From: Acanthococcus lagerstroemiae
Lineage: Eukaryota > Arthropoda > Insecta > Hemiptera > Eriococcidae
Direction: 5' to 3'
NCBI GenBank assembly: GCA_031841125.1
Contig: CM063106.1
Coordinates: 45,745,806 to 45,809,805 of the forward strand
Length of the DNA: 64,000 nucleotides
The notes beneath the pieces were generated by a model. That model saw nothing but the letters and a program-made list of their open reading frames with translations, made no database searches and had not been told where the DNA came from. A program made the position numbers and the translations under genes. Position 1 is the stretch's first letter, and each line of letters starts with the position of its first letter. Positions 35,101 through 47,285 of the stretch are shown here, one piece after another.

Positions 35101-38100
35101 ACAAGAAGCGAAACAGAAAGCAGCCCAAGAGTTCAACATTGCCCCTGATAAGGTAATCGTGGAACAGGACGCGGACGTGCTGGATACGTGGTTTTCATCG
35201 GGACTTTTCCCGTTTAGCGTTTTTGGTTGGCCGGACCGAGTAAGTGGAGCTGTCTTGATCAAAGATTAGAATCAGCAGTTGTATTATTGCTTGGTTAATA
35301 ATTCTGGAATCTAAGGTGGTGTAAATGAACCTCCCATTGTGTTCTTCTTTATCAACTAAGAATAATGGATGGTTTTATTCAATTTTATTGATTTTTCTGT
35401 TCTCTTCGAACTTCCTTTAATGATCATCATAACCCTGCATCCACCAGCGACATACACATTAGCTGCTTACATCCATACCTGACCAAATCTTAATCCAATG
35501 TTTGTTGCATTGTTTGAGCTATGCAGTCAAATGGATGTAGGTCGTCAAGCATTTATAAAAGTAGTTATGATTTACTTTTTGTTATTTTCAGACGGATGAA
35601 TTGGAAATATTTTACCCAAACACATTGTTAGAAACCGGGCACGATATCCTGTTCTTTTGGGTTGCCAGAATGGTCTTCTTTGGTCAAAAACTGCTGAACA
35701 AATTACCATTCAAGTACTTTCTTTTTTTTTCTCTTTTTTTTCATCAGCTTGATTCTTCAATTCTCCTTCATTAGCGTTGAAAACTGAACAAGTCATCATT
35801 TTGTTCAAATTTTTTCCTCGTGACACCAACATTTCATTTTCGGTTTATAGCGAGGTGTTTCTGCATCCGATGGTACGAGACGCGCACGGTCGTAAAATGA
35901 GCAAGTCGTTGGGTAACGTGGTTGACCCGATAGACGTTATTCGTGGAATCACATTAGAGAAATTACACGAGCAGTTGTACGAAAGCAACTTAGATCCGAA
36001 AGAGATCCAGAAGGCTAAAGAAGGACAGGCGCAAGACTATCCAAACGGTATACCCGAGTGCGGAACTGATGCTCTGAGATTTGCTTTGTGTGCGTATATG
36101 TCGCAAGGTTAGTTCTCTTTTGGAATTACCCTTATTACTAGTCCCTTGTGCTCGCTGTCTACTGCTTTTTTTTTTTCTTTTTTTTTTTCTTTTTTTTTTC
36201 AAATCTTTTTCTTGTTTTCTAGCCAAGGACATCAATCTGGACGTATTGAGAGTGCAAGGCTACCGATTCTTTTGCAACAAACTGTGGAACGCCGTCAGAT
36301 TTGCAAAAGACTACTTGAAAGACTTCACACCCCAAGATTTGTCGGTTGTAAGTGCAGAAAATTGGGTGGTGAAGGGAAAAGCGAAACATTCGCTGGCTTC
36401 GTTGCTGAATAAGTACTGTCGTTCTGCATGCAGAGTGCATCCGGTGACGAAAAAAAATGCGCTGGCAGTGCTGAACGAGCATTTGGCCGAGCGCAGCTAC
36501 GTAGACGGCTATCAGTTGTCGAATCGCGACTTTAAAGTGTCGAACAGTTTGTCTCGTGGTTATATTGCCGAAATCGAATCGTACCCGCACATACGAAGGT
36601 GGCGAGCGCATGTGACATCCCACACGTACGATCTATGTAAGCAGAAGGTAAATGGTTGGTCGCTAGCTAGCCTTCTGCTACGCGTTTTTAGTTGCATTGG
36701 GAAAGAATGAGATGAGACGGAAGCACCCTACTTGTGTATAGGTTCGAGCTATGGAATTTATGTGATACGATGTTGCCAGGTCCGAGTTGTATTGGCGAAG
36801 TAATGCAAGTATTGAGTCTAAACGTTTGTTTTGTACGAATGATGACTAGAGTCGAAGTAGAAGACTGTATATTTTTTTCAGGACGATTCGCAATAAACTT
36901 ATGGCATATCTGTTATCATTTCGTCTCACCGATGTTTGTCACAATTACATGCCTCGCTTTTGCTATTTGTGGTTGTAGCTTTTGATATTGTGGTAGTTTT
37001 TGGGAGGAGTTGCAATTTATTCGTAACAGTTTGGCGATGTTTTTGTTACAGCCGGGTAATTCCATGAATCTGTGGATATTGAGTAGACTGGCTGCGGCGG
37101 TGGAAATGTGCAACAGTGGCTTTGAAAATTACGATTTCAAAACTGCGACCACGGCCTGCTACAATTTGTGGTTATACGAGCTCTGTGACGTATACTTAGT
37201 AAGCATGTGTTCACGAATTTTATTTATTTTTTATTTTACCGCCATTTACATAGAACAAAATTTCACTTATTTGTCACCTTACAAATTTGGAGCGCCCATC
37301 TTCGAGCATAGGCCTCCCCCACTCGTTGCCACCGGTTTCTGACCCTCGCATCCCTTTCCCCAAGTAACTCCGGCATGTTGTTTAATTCGTCAGCCCAGCG
37401 AGTGGCAGGTCTCCCTACCTTTCTTTTTCCACCCTTGGATATCCAATCCTGAACTTTTCTTTCCCATATTTTACCTTCCCCCCTGGCAATATGTCCAGCA
37501 TAGTCAAATTTCAGTTTCTTCATTACATATCTACAGTCCATAACCATTGATTTTGCTTTTACCTATTTATTAGTTAGCCGGTTCCTTTTTTTTACCCCGA
37601 TCATCACCCTCTCCATTGCCAACTGAGTACTACTTAATTTTTGATTTTGATTTTCGGTTGTGGTCCGAGTTTGAGATCCATACAGTAGTACCGGTAAAAT
37701 ACATGACTTGAACACAGAAACATGCGTGTTATAGCTAAACTTCATCACACGGAACTCCGGCGTTCACGAATACTCGGAGCTATTAACTGTCTATAGACGG
37801 TGTTTCTCGAACGATTACGGTTAAAATTTCAATCTACTGGAACCCTGTCTTCATCATTGAAATATATGAACAGTATTGTGAACAATCACCCAGTGAATCT
37901 GCTCTGCGCCTCTTCCTCGGCTTATCAAATTTGCAGTCTGTAACAGCTCTTTGAATTTCAGGAATGCTTGAAATCTGTCTTCGCCGGGGATAGTGAGACA
38001 GCGAAATTTAACGCCCGCGTGACGCTCGTATATGTTCTGGACAGCGCATTACGTCTGCTCTCGCCTTTCATGCCGTTCATTACCGAAGAATTGTATCAGA

Positions 38101-39363
38101 GATTGCCAATTTATAAGCCAGCGCCGAGTATCTGTGTAGCTCCGTATCCAGAAACGGTTCGTTCGTTTTGCATCCCCGAATTTTGAGACACTTAACATAT
38201 TCATTTCTCGGTATTAACGGAAAGTCTCAACGGTGGTTTGACACAGGAAAACTACCAGAAATGGCGTAACGAAACTCTCGAACAGGAGGTGCAGTTCATG
38301 CAAAAGATAGTACATGCGTTGCGATCAGCTCAGACCGACTACAATCTGCCCAAGGTGAAAGTTTCAGCTTACAAAGAACGACAGGAAAATGAAAAACCCA
38401 AAGCAGAAGGTGAATGTAGATGCCCATGAGTTGTTTACCCGAGCGAGTCGCGTGACTAACACTGATTTATGTGCTCTATTTCAGCTGCGGCGTTCATTTG
38501 TTGTAGTGACGAGAAACTGACCACAATACTGAACAGCTGTTTGCTGGAGATCAAAACACTGGCATATTGGGGCCGATTACTTGTAAATGAGGACCCTCCG
38601 TCCGGTTGCGCTATTTTGACAGTATCTGATAAATGTCAGATTCACTTATCACTGAAGGTAAACTGCCTTTAGGAAATGGTATATTATGCATTAAGGGGGA
38701 GAAGGATCGTTCTACCACGAGTGCGAAGTTTCGCGAAACAAGCGAAAGCGAGTGTAAACGATTACTTCTCTCCTGTGGTACATACGACGTGTTTTATCAT
38801 GCACACCTAAAAAGTGTATTGGAAAAATCATAGGATTCTTCATGTTAGTACTTTCTTTCCCGTTTTGGTTACTTTTGCTCCCGGTTAGGTTACTTTTTCT
38901 CCCGCATTCGAGATACAGCTTAAAAAGTCGCTCTTTACGACCAATAATGTGTTATATAACGAACCACTTTTTGGGTGTGTATGATGAAAAGTTATAACTT
39001 ATTCATTTCGGTTGTTGAGAGATCGAGTGTGATTAACAGGGTCCATCTTTAATCGAATCAAATGTGTGATTTTCTTATAAATAGAGAAGTGAAGTGTGTA
39101 AAATGAGTGCATTTGGTTTATAGGGCGCAATAGACGCGGATAAGGAACTGCAGAAACTGCAGAAGAATCTAGAGTCGGTGGCGCACAGTATCGCGAAACT
39201 AGAAAAAGCGATTAACGTGCCATCCTACGTGCAGAAGGTTCCTATCGAAAAGCGAGCGGCAGATACCGAGAAACTGACCCAACTGCGGGGCGAATTATCG
39301 AAGCTAGAAGAAGCGAAGAAAGCTTTAATGCATGTTCTAGATTCTTCGTCTGAAGCCGTCTAG
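32168..39363 (+). CDS. VARS1: Valyl-tRNA synthetase, 19 exons, 1062 aa (1162 aa with optional segment)
   Basis: Class I synthetase charging tRNA-Val. Exons: 32168-32305, 32376-32552, 32718-32845, 32920-33084, 33614-33815, 33888-34191, 34268-34392, 34484-34629, 34698-34814, 34896-34986, 35066-35239, 35592-35713, 35851-36107, 36223-36347 (or -36647), 37052-37198, 37962-38156, 38247-38409, 38485-38657, 39124-39363. The sum is 3189 nt in frame. HIGH-like HVGH lies at residues 132-135 in [15 protein letters not shown]. The editing domain has [17 protein letters not shown] and [18 protein letters not shown] is at 645-649. The anticodon-binding domain has [11 protein letters not shown] and [17 protein letters not shown], then a C-terminal coiled coil. 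A Lys-rich N-terminus replaces the GST domain of vertebrate ValRS. Cytosolic form, since no mitochondrial presequence is seen. The intron after 34814 is GC-AG. Confidence 0.96.
36348..36647 (+). other. Optional in-frame ValRS segment encoding a GST-C-like (eEF1B/CysRS-type) module
   Basis: Exactly 100 codons between two 5' splice sites, GTAAGT at 36348 and GTAAAT at 36648. Both are phase 0 with the acceptor before 37052. The translation has no stop and contains [18 protein letters not shown] and [10 protein letters not shown], the pattern (LNxxLxxRSYxxGY, then a xxRWxxH helix) of the GST-C-like domain in eEF1B subunits and in the N-terminus of animal cysteinyl-tRNA synthetase. It would sit at residues 758-857, between catalytic and anticodon-binding domains. 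If donor 1 is used the segment is intronic. Open reading and intact motif suggest it is coding in at least one isoform. Confidence 0.7.
37260..37750 (-). mobile_element. RTE-like LINE 3' fragment in a ValRS intron
   Basis: The minus strand reads [20 protein letters not shown] (near 37700), then after a frame break [23 protein letters not shown] and [14 protein letters not shown]. This is the same 3' signature as the LINE at 24.3-26.5 kb but a different copy. It is inserted opposite to the gene between exons 15 and 16. Confidence 0.8.
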
Positions 39364-40779
39364 ACAAATGAAGTATTCCGATTAACATAAAAAATGTGAT
39401 TTCGTACTGTTCACGAACGTTATTGTTTAAGTCGGTTGACCTGTTACGATGTGTCCTAAAACTCTGGAGTTCCAAAAAGCTCGTGGAACTTTTTGATTTG
39501 CTACCGAATTTCATGTACATAGTAAATAATTTATTTCTAGGAAAAAGTATCTCAGATACTTATCAGCACAACGTTCTGATATCGAGAAGTATTCTCTCGT
39601 CAAGTTGATAGTTTACTCGGAGGAAAGGAAGACTAGATTATTGTGATAGTTCTGCAAATACTCGAAATTCCTTGTTTCTCCTCATATTACTCGCAGTCAA
39701 ATTGAGTATCAGTGTTCTCAATGAATTACGGTTTTATATCGCCGTCCTCGCGCATCTGTGACTTCCAAAGTTCTGTTGGAACACATCGAACTCTTTGTAC
39801 TGGCGGAACGTTGCTGAAATAAAAACTCGGGAAAAGCTTCCTCATTTTAGTTTCAGTATTACTTGAGACATAACATGGTTTTCATATTGTCTTCTGTTAT
39901 ATTTCTTCGATCTTTTTTTACTGTTCGTTTGCATCAAGAGCATTCGTCTTATCAATTTTGAAGTATTTATCACCACTCAGTATTTGTTGGCGAATGAATA
40001 TGAACGAATCGCTGTTGTTATTGATTTTTAAATTATGAAAAATCGAAATGTACTCGCGTCAAATATATTCCTCTTCCTTACCTTTTGTGTGGGCTGTAAC
40101 ATGAAGTACGACAATTATTTTAGTCTGCGGTATTTCAGAGTAATAAATGCATTTTAACTTGCAATTTTGTTATTGATGTATCATTTATTTGTTCATTCTG
40201 TAGAATAGAGGTTGAGATCAAGCCTGTACCGTAATTCTTTTATGGGAGTGGATTTCATGGTGTTGACTCTGAAAGGACATGAAAACTCATTAGCGGAATT
40301 TCTTTCTTTAATATTTTCGTTCAAACCGTATAATTTGGCAACATTTACTTGACAAAACCAAAAGTGACTACTGCTCGCGGGGTGTAGTCATTCTTAAGAA
40401 TAGTCTTACAACTTATGATACGACATGTGTTATCCTAATATTTTTCGGCTGATTGACGCACTCCTGGAAGTTCAGGATTTATCTTATTCAAAAATGAAGG
40501 CTTCGAGACAGAACTGAGTGGTCGCAAACGCACATGTTAAATTCCTAGAGGAAAGTATGACTTCATTTCAAAATGGTTCGGTGAGTCGGTACGATAACAT
40601 GAAGAAAGTGAACCGAAAGTTTTGCCTCCAAAAATAAAATAAGCTGATATTTTTAACCATACCTGCATTTTGGCGCAGCCAATCTGGTTAAGAGGAGAAG
40701 GAAAATATTTGCTCACACACTGGACTCAACTACGATATAGGTATTCCTTTCATACGTAGGACTCAACTGCGATGTGACC
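39364..40779 (+). other. ValRS 3' UTR and spacer
   Basis: Candidate polyadenylation signals AATAAA at 39818-39823 and 40142-40147. No further coding region is supported. Confidence 0.45.
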
Positions 40780-41481
40780 CAGGGCTGCCAACCAAGCTTG
40801 TTGAAAAATCCCAGAATTTTGCGTAAAAAATCTGTAAAAAATCTTGAGACAAAAATTTTTGCCTTTTCTATGTTGGTCAACCATAAAATTTTTACTAACT
40901 CATCACATTTGTTGTTTTAACCCCTCCATCAGAGCCGGATTAAGGTCGTGAGCGTCCCTGGGCACTTGCTTAGCAGCACCCCCCCCACTTTCGAGCCGTT
41001 GCTAAAATGATTACGTGCCCTTGCCCCCTCAAAAAATTTTCAACACACGAAAGATGGATGGCTGTATACTCAAACATTTTCCCGCCCCTCAAAAATGTTC
41101 CGCCCTTGGCACGGGTCCTCCGAGCCAGTGCGTTAATCCGGGCCTGCCCGTCATCCTCCGTTCTGTTGACAATCCTAAAGATTTCCCTTTCCCCCCCCCC
41201 CCCACTTTTGTCCTTGAATACTATGAACTTAGTGGCATCGAACTGTTCTAAGGGCCCTTTTCTCGTAACAGGGCACAGATGTATTCTAAATTCTCATTGC
41301 TATGTATAATCTGAGTGCTTATTACTCCCGAATAAGGCAATAAATTTTCCATTACAGAATTTTCGAAGTGAAAAATTTGAAGAAGCAATGTATATTTACT
41401 CTGTTTTATGTAAATTCTTGAAAACTCTTGATATTTTCTTATCTTGAGATCTCAAGATTTATCTTGAGGTTGGCAGCAGTG
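40780..41481. mobile_element. hAT-like non-autonomous element, 702 bp
   Basis: Ends CAGGGCTGCCAACC and (inverted) CACTGCTGCCAACC, 12 of 14 matching. Flanking 8-mers ATGTGACC (40772-40779) and ATGTGGCC (41482-41489) match at 7 of 8. No transposase ORF. It carries the nested element at 40930-41146. Confidence 0.65.
40930..41146. mobile_element. Nested hAT-like MITE, 217 bp
   Basis: Ends CAGAGCCGGATTAA and (inverted) CAGGCCCGGATTAA. Flanking 8-mers CCCTCCAT and CCCGTCAT match at 6 of 8, consistent with an aged target-site duplication. Confidence 0.55.
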
Positions 41482-41489
41482 ATGTGGCC

Positions 41490-44020
41490 CTTTCATATGC
41501 AGGACTCAACTGCGAGGTGCCCCTTTCCTTCCGGTGTTGTTCCGGACTCAACTGGGAACTAGCCCCCTATCTCCCAGGCACCTCTTCTGAGTGAGACAGA
41601 GGAGTGAAGAATATCCTAGCGCGCTGAGTTTTCAAAATTAACTACCTCTGATGAGTAAGTTTAAAATCGGTACCTAAGAGTCTTTCATGAGACCGGTGAA
41701 TTGTAGACATCAGTTAATGAGATAAATAGGATAGAAATTGTGACGATCGTAGGAATATATGAAACTCTTTGGAAAGACGGCCCCCTTAACGTCGTTGACC
41801 CATCACCATCAAATGTCATAATTTCTAATTAACGTTTAAACCGACATCAAAAATGAATTCAATGATGATCTTGAAACTCTCACAGCTGGTACATCTTCTG
41901 ATTAATCGCACCTACTATTGTATTGATGATAGCCAAATTCCTCGGTGAAACCAATGGAATACATGGGAATACAAATGAACACATTTATACACGCGTGCTA
42001 TTGCAGTGCTGGCAACTGAAATGCATAGAACTGAGAATTTTCTTATATAACATACTTGCAATCATAATCAACGTATACTAATTTGTATCGGTCCCCTTAA
42101 ATCATCCTTATACTTATTTACTCTTAATTTCAGATTCAAATCAGGATATACCTATACCTACATAAACAGTAAAGATGGAACTTCATTACCATATATCAGA
42201 ATAACCGGCCCAAGAACGAACATAACTCTCGAGTATGCTAAATACTTTATTCGTTCTTTTTTTTATGTTACAAATCGTAAGGCATTCTTAGTATATATAA
42301 GCGTATGTAAATATACTTGGATCAGAACAGAAAAATTGGCTCATCGTTATTTTTCCATTACATGTCCTTGAGTACACTAAAATATCAAGTTTAAGAACTA
42401 GTCCTAAATTCTAAATTACACATGACGCTCGAGTGAAATACAAAAAAAAAAAAAAAAAAAAATGAAAGTTCTCGTATAGGAGATTACTGCATTAACGAAG
42501 ACAGTTTGAAAATTGAATGAAAGAATATTTTCCTTCTGATACATTTCGTCCAGGTCACAAACAAATATCAGATGGTACTACAATTCGAAAAAATGGAGAA
42601 AAAAAGAGAAACAAGTGCTACACACAAACAATACTGACAGAGATAAGGACGAACGAAAATAAACTAAAATACAGTGGTGGTAGCTACATTTAGAACTGAG
42701 ACCAAAGAATAATTATAAAAATTACGAGAGTACCACAGTAGGTACAGAATACAAGTCAATGCCAGTGTAGTTAACCTGACTCATCGAACACGCGGATGAA
42801 GAACTATAAAATTTCTATTGTTAATAACGAATTCCTATACAGGAAAATATTGATTTTCTGACTAATGCCAAGTACTTTAAATAGAACAGCTGTTCTTAAG
42901 AAACACGAATAACACCTGATACTTCATGACATTTTAAAAGTAGATCGAAAATAATTTTACAATCAACATTCCGAGTTGATACAAAAGGGAAATCTTGGGC
43001 ACGTTTGCTTCAATGAACGGAGAATAAAGTTCTCATTTCCCAAACGAGGAGTTTTACTAGTTGGCCCTGATTTCTAGCTATTTCTAAGTGTAAGGGTAAA
43101 ATACGATGGCCCTTCCTTATTAGTTACGCCGGTGGTCCAAGTAACAACAAGTTCTTGTTTCTTCGGTCAGAAAAATTTCCATTCCTCCACAGCGTGCCCA
43201 AACGTAACGCAATGTTAAAATTTTTAATGAGAAGATACGCATTCCTGCGCGTTGTTGAGAAGCTGGTGTGCGTAATTCAAATGTGTGGGAAAAAAATCGG
43301 AATTCCTCCCTCTCCCCTCCCCCGTTTAAGGGGCCGAAGATTTGGAATGAATAAAATTGACTTCGTTTAAAAGAACATAGAACCCAACAATTAGCCAACG
43401 ATGAATACTGCATCAGACTTTTGATCTGGTCCCGATATAGGTCTCTAAAATCCAAATTTTATAATCAAAATATTTACACGCGCATCATTATAATAAGCTA
43501 ATGATAAGTTAATGACAAGTGGAACTAAAAAATCTACCGAGCTTTTCCATTCATATCACAATTAGGGCACGCGACTCAAAGGCTTCATTTAGACTTTTTC
43601 AAGGTTCAAAGGCATACTTCAAAAACATCACATATCTCAACTGGGATGTGGAATGAAATGCAGAGAGCGGTCATAACGCTACGCACATGCATGCATACTA
43701 GCAACGCATTTAAAATAGCGTCCCTTTTTGGATAGAGAAACTTGAAAAATTGAGAAAAATTATGTCAATACGAATGTTGATAGTATTACACGGGTTGAGT
43801 GATCAAAATCGATATTTCCTATCCTTCAACACGGGGAAGAAGCTTATGAGAATTCCACCCACTAGTTTGTTTCGATGCCTGTTTTAATTTGTAACCCATA
43901 TTGTAGAAAAATGATTTCAATAAGAATTTACTCTCAAACAGCTAATCAGTAAACGCTGTGTTCGTAAACCGCCATTACTCATTGGTTTCTAAGTTACGTT
44001 TTCTCAAAAAACAGATTTTG
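41490..44020. other. AT-rich spacer; nothing coding recognised
   Basis: Long non-coding stretch with an A-run at about 42450-42471. An open frame at 43155-43370 lacks family motifs. No RNA gene seen. Confidence 0.4.
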
Positions 44021-44029
44021 TGGCTTGGG

Positions 44030-44410
44030 CGGTCTCTGCTTTCGACTATATACATACCATGGACACCGAACAACGCCTCTCATCAGTGGTTTTTGTGAAG
44101 CCAGGAAAAGAGCCAAGAAGCCAAATAAAATTTTAAAAATGAAGATATAAAGGGCAAGTTTGCTGGAATTAATTTTGTAATAGTTTATTTTGCAATTATT
44201 TAATTAGTGCACAATTGAATCCAAATAATTCAGAACGGTTTTTTTTTAATGATGAAAAGTAAGAAATTTCCCATTTACGATTCCACCGGATTACACCGAA
44301 TAATACGAAGATGATTATAACTGATAAAAATAGTGATATATAGGGCAATGTTGACTTCACCCTAAATCGCGTTGTTCTGTGTCCATGGTATGTATATAGT
44401 CAAAGGGTTT
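44030..44410. mobile_element. MITE-like element with inverted ends ACTATATACATACCATGGAC
   Basis: The left arm (about 44041-44076, with TATACATACCATGGACAC) is inverted at about 44366-44405. Arms match over about 40 bp with a few differences, spacing is about 290 bp, and there is no ORF. The end sequence TTTGACTATATA also appears near 12 and 927, suggesting relatives at the left edge of the window. No clear target-site duplication. Confidence 0.6.
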
Positions 44411-44448
44411 CTGCCTAACAGCGTCCATTTATTTTATTTTAATCGAAG

Positions 44449-44511
44449 ATGAACGGAAAACGGCAGGTTTCCTACACTGCTTTGGCTGTGGAAAGAAGCG
44501 CTTTTACGCTT
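44449..44511 (+). CDS. Possible isolated first coding exon, unrecognised
   Basis: ATG followed by 21 codons (MNGKRQVSYTALAVERSAF...) ending at a consensus GTAAGTAGG donor. No downstream partner exon is recognised, so this may be chance. Confidence 0.15.
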
Positions 44512-47285
44512 GTAAGTAGGTAACAGTGACTGCAACGTAAAGGCGGTAGGTAATATTTAATTTCTGCCGAACCCAAGTGGAAAGTAGAAATTACCTACCG
44601 CTTGGGTTGTATGATTGTAAGAATAAATATAATTGAAACACGAACTTTATTTTTGTGTTCTTTAAATACAGAACAAGTAACTGCATAGAAGCGATTATAA
44701 TTAGTAAGTAAGTAACGTACGAAGGAAAATCGATCTACAACTGTTAACGTACAACACGTTATCACGAAAAGAGAATCGTTCAGAAAACATTTCGGCAGAA
44801 TGCTAACTGATAAGAATTGAAAATGAATTTGGCAGCTGATTGGTCAAGTATTTGTTTGTTTTCCGTTCATCATCGATTAAAATACAGTACGTAACGTAAT
44901 ATACTATTATTCAACTTGAATTAGGAAAAATCTTTTTTTCTTGTGCTTAGCAATAAAATAAGATAAAACTGAAGCCCCGAGGACTTATTTTCCACCTTTT
45001 AACTGAATCGGAGTAAAGGAAAAATTTCACGAACTATCGTTTTTTACATGACATCCAGAATTTAGAATGGAATAAATTCTAAACAAAATTGAAAATTTGA
45101 ATTTTGAAGAAGGCCCCTTTACAAACTTGTGTTAGGTATAACAATTCCGAGCGAAGAATTTGATTAAGAAAAACCAGTATTTAGGTCTTAAATAAAGAGC
45201 AAAAATATTGGGAGGTTTTGAAAATACCGTTGCAGACGCCAAACTTCTTTACGCGGCGTAACCGAGAGTTTCCGAAGTTGGTAGCTCTGCGCTGAAAAGG
45301 TGTTAGTGGACGTTATCACCGTAAGAATACATGTTACTTGAATTCGCTTTTTCTAGTCAATAAAATGTTTTCTCGCGTCATATAATAGATGAATTTGGAG
45401 ATTGAGGTCTCTAGTTTTCATTCATGAACTTAAAACGGCTCCATTTTCCATGTATTAGTTGTTTACAAGCGCGTTTTGTACCAATGGTGAACTTCCATAA
45501 GAAAAACAGTCATTTGAAAATCAACTTATTCATCTAACTGGAGCGGAGAAAGTGCATGAAATTACCTTTCATCATAAACTAGAGACTTCCAGCTTCAATT
45601 TGACATGTTATATGACTCAAGAAAATCTGTTTTCAGCAATTAGAAAAGCTTTAAAGTATACCAATTTTACACGTATTCTTAATGGGAACATCAACCTTGT
45701 TCACCTTTTCAGGAGTCGACACTGGCGACCCGGTCACGGTTTTATCGCCTATATTTTTGGACAGAGTTTGAAAGCCGAACGATAAAACTTTCGTTTTTGG
45801 TTTTTCGTTCTTGATTTCCGGAATAAAACTTTCGCTTTTGACTTTTTAAACTTTATTTAGCTTTCAGATTTTGCTTTCAGCTTCCAGGAATCAATTGGCT
45901 TTTAGCTTTCAGCTTTCGACTTTTTTCTCTTTTTCCCTCTTATTATTAACAAGATCACGAATTTCTGGGGAATGCTAAATAAAAAGCTGTGCAATAAAAC
46001 TTTTGCTTTTCGCTTTTAGCTTTTCAGCTCTGATTTAGCTTTTGGATTTCGCTTTCAGCTTCCAGAAATTGTTTTGCTTTAGGCTTAAAACTTTCAACTT
46101 TCAAAAGACTTTCAAACTCTGATTTTTGGAGACATGTTTTAAACACCTTTGAAGATTTTTGTTCAACACTTTTGCTGACTCGTTTCAGATTATTCCACAC
46201 CTGACTGAAACTTTCCAAGACTGTTCGAGGCTTGTTCAAGACACTTGAAGAACATTTTTCATCGCGTGTCAATGGGACCATCGTCATCATTCAGGAAAAG
46301 AGCTGAACCTTGCTGGACACCATGTACGATCTGTCTACATCTGCCTACCATTTCAAAGAAGGTCTTCACATTCACATCGATACACCATAACGAAAGCAAA
46401 CCTGCTCACATAATTCGCAGTGCTACAGTCAACATGAAAAGAAAAACGGGGAAAAGAATAATTAAAAAACATACAAACTGTACAATAAAATGCGATCAAC
46501 GCAGAACACTGAACTGGTAACAGAAAATCCCCATCGCAAATACGAATAGGCTGAAGGACTCAAACGCTATCGTACAAGATCAGACTCGATCAGCTGATCA
46601 TTATTTTGAAAGATTGTTACCCGTACAAACACCGTAACCATTGCGGATGAAATTTGATTCGGTCGGGCATAGTGAGATTTAATTCGATTCGCGGGCTGAC
46701 AAGAGCACAGTCTAGTCAAGGTGACAGCGAGGTAATATCTACAAGACTAACGAGAAAAACTCGAGCTCAAGTGCCACGTTGACTCACAACGTTAATGACA
46801 AACTACTCAACCGTCATGAGAAAAACTGTTGCAACAGAAAACGCAAATCGAAGCGAGGCCGAAAGATAATCGAGGAAGACGTACGGCTACAAGTAGACGG
46901 GAAATAAACCAACACGATTGCGACTGCCTCGAAAACTGTACAAATACAAAATCGAACGCTATGTTGTACGAATAGACTGGGAAGAAAACCAATTTAGAGT
47001 ACGCGTATACAAAACAATGATATGTAATCGAGATTAGGAACCCAACCGACTATTTACGTAAATGAAAAAGATGATAATAAATAGGGAATAACGAGTAAAA
47101 ATATACAACGAAATAAACAGAAAAAAAAAAAACTCTAAAAACAATGAAGACTAAAACGTGTACAGTAATCACAAAAACTTATTATTTAAACGAACCGATT
47201 ACGCGCCCGTTTCTTCGAACAATATTGCACTAGGGGCCGGAAACCTATTAGTAGAATTGTGGGGTCGGTTTCACGCTGGCTTACG
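44512..47285. other. Spacer with cryptic TTTCAGCTTTTAGC repeats; probable DENND1 3' UTR at right
   Basis: About 45840-46110 is built of imperfect GCTTTCAGCTTTT words, the same family as the AAGC blocks at 14-16.7 kb. A small IR (GGTAGGTAAT/ATTACCTACC) lies at about 44547-44600. The last few hundred bases before 47286 lie downstream of the DENND1 stop on the minus strand. Confidence 0.45.

Larger units (their letters stand above)
40720..41560. repeat. Short tandem unit (GGACTCAACTGCGATGTG) split by an insertion
   Basis: The word GGACTCAACT recurs at about 40722, 40760, 41501 and 41542 within a diverged 35-40 bp unit that also carries CCTTTCATA. The hAT-like element at 40780-41481 sits inside this array. 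Confidence 0.55.
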
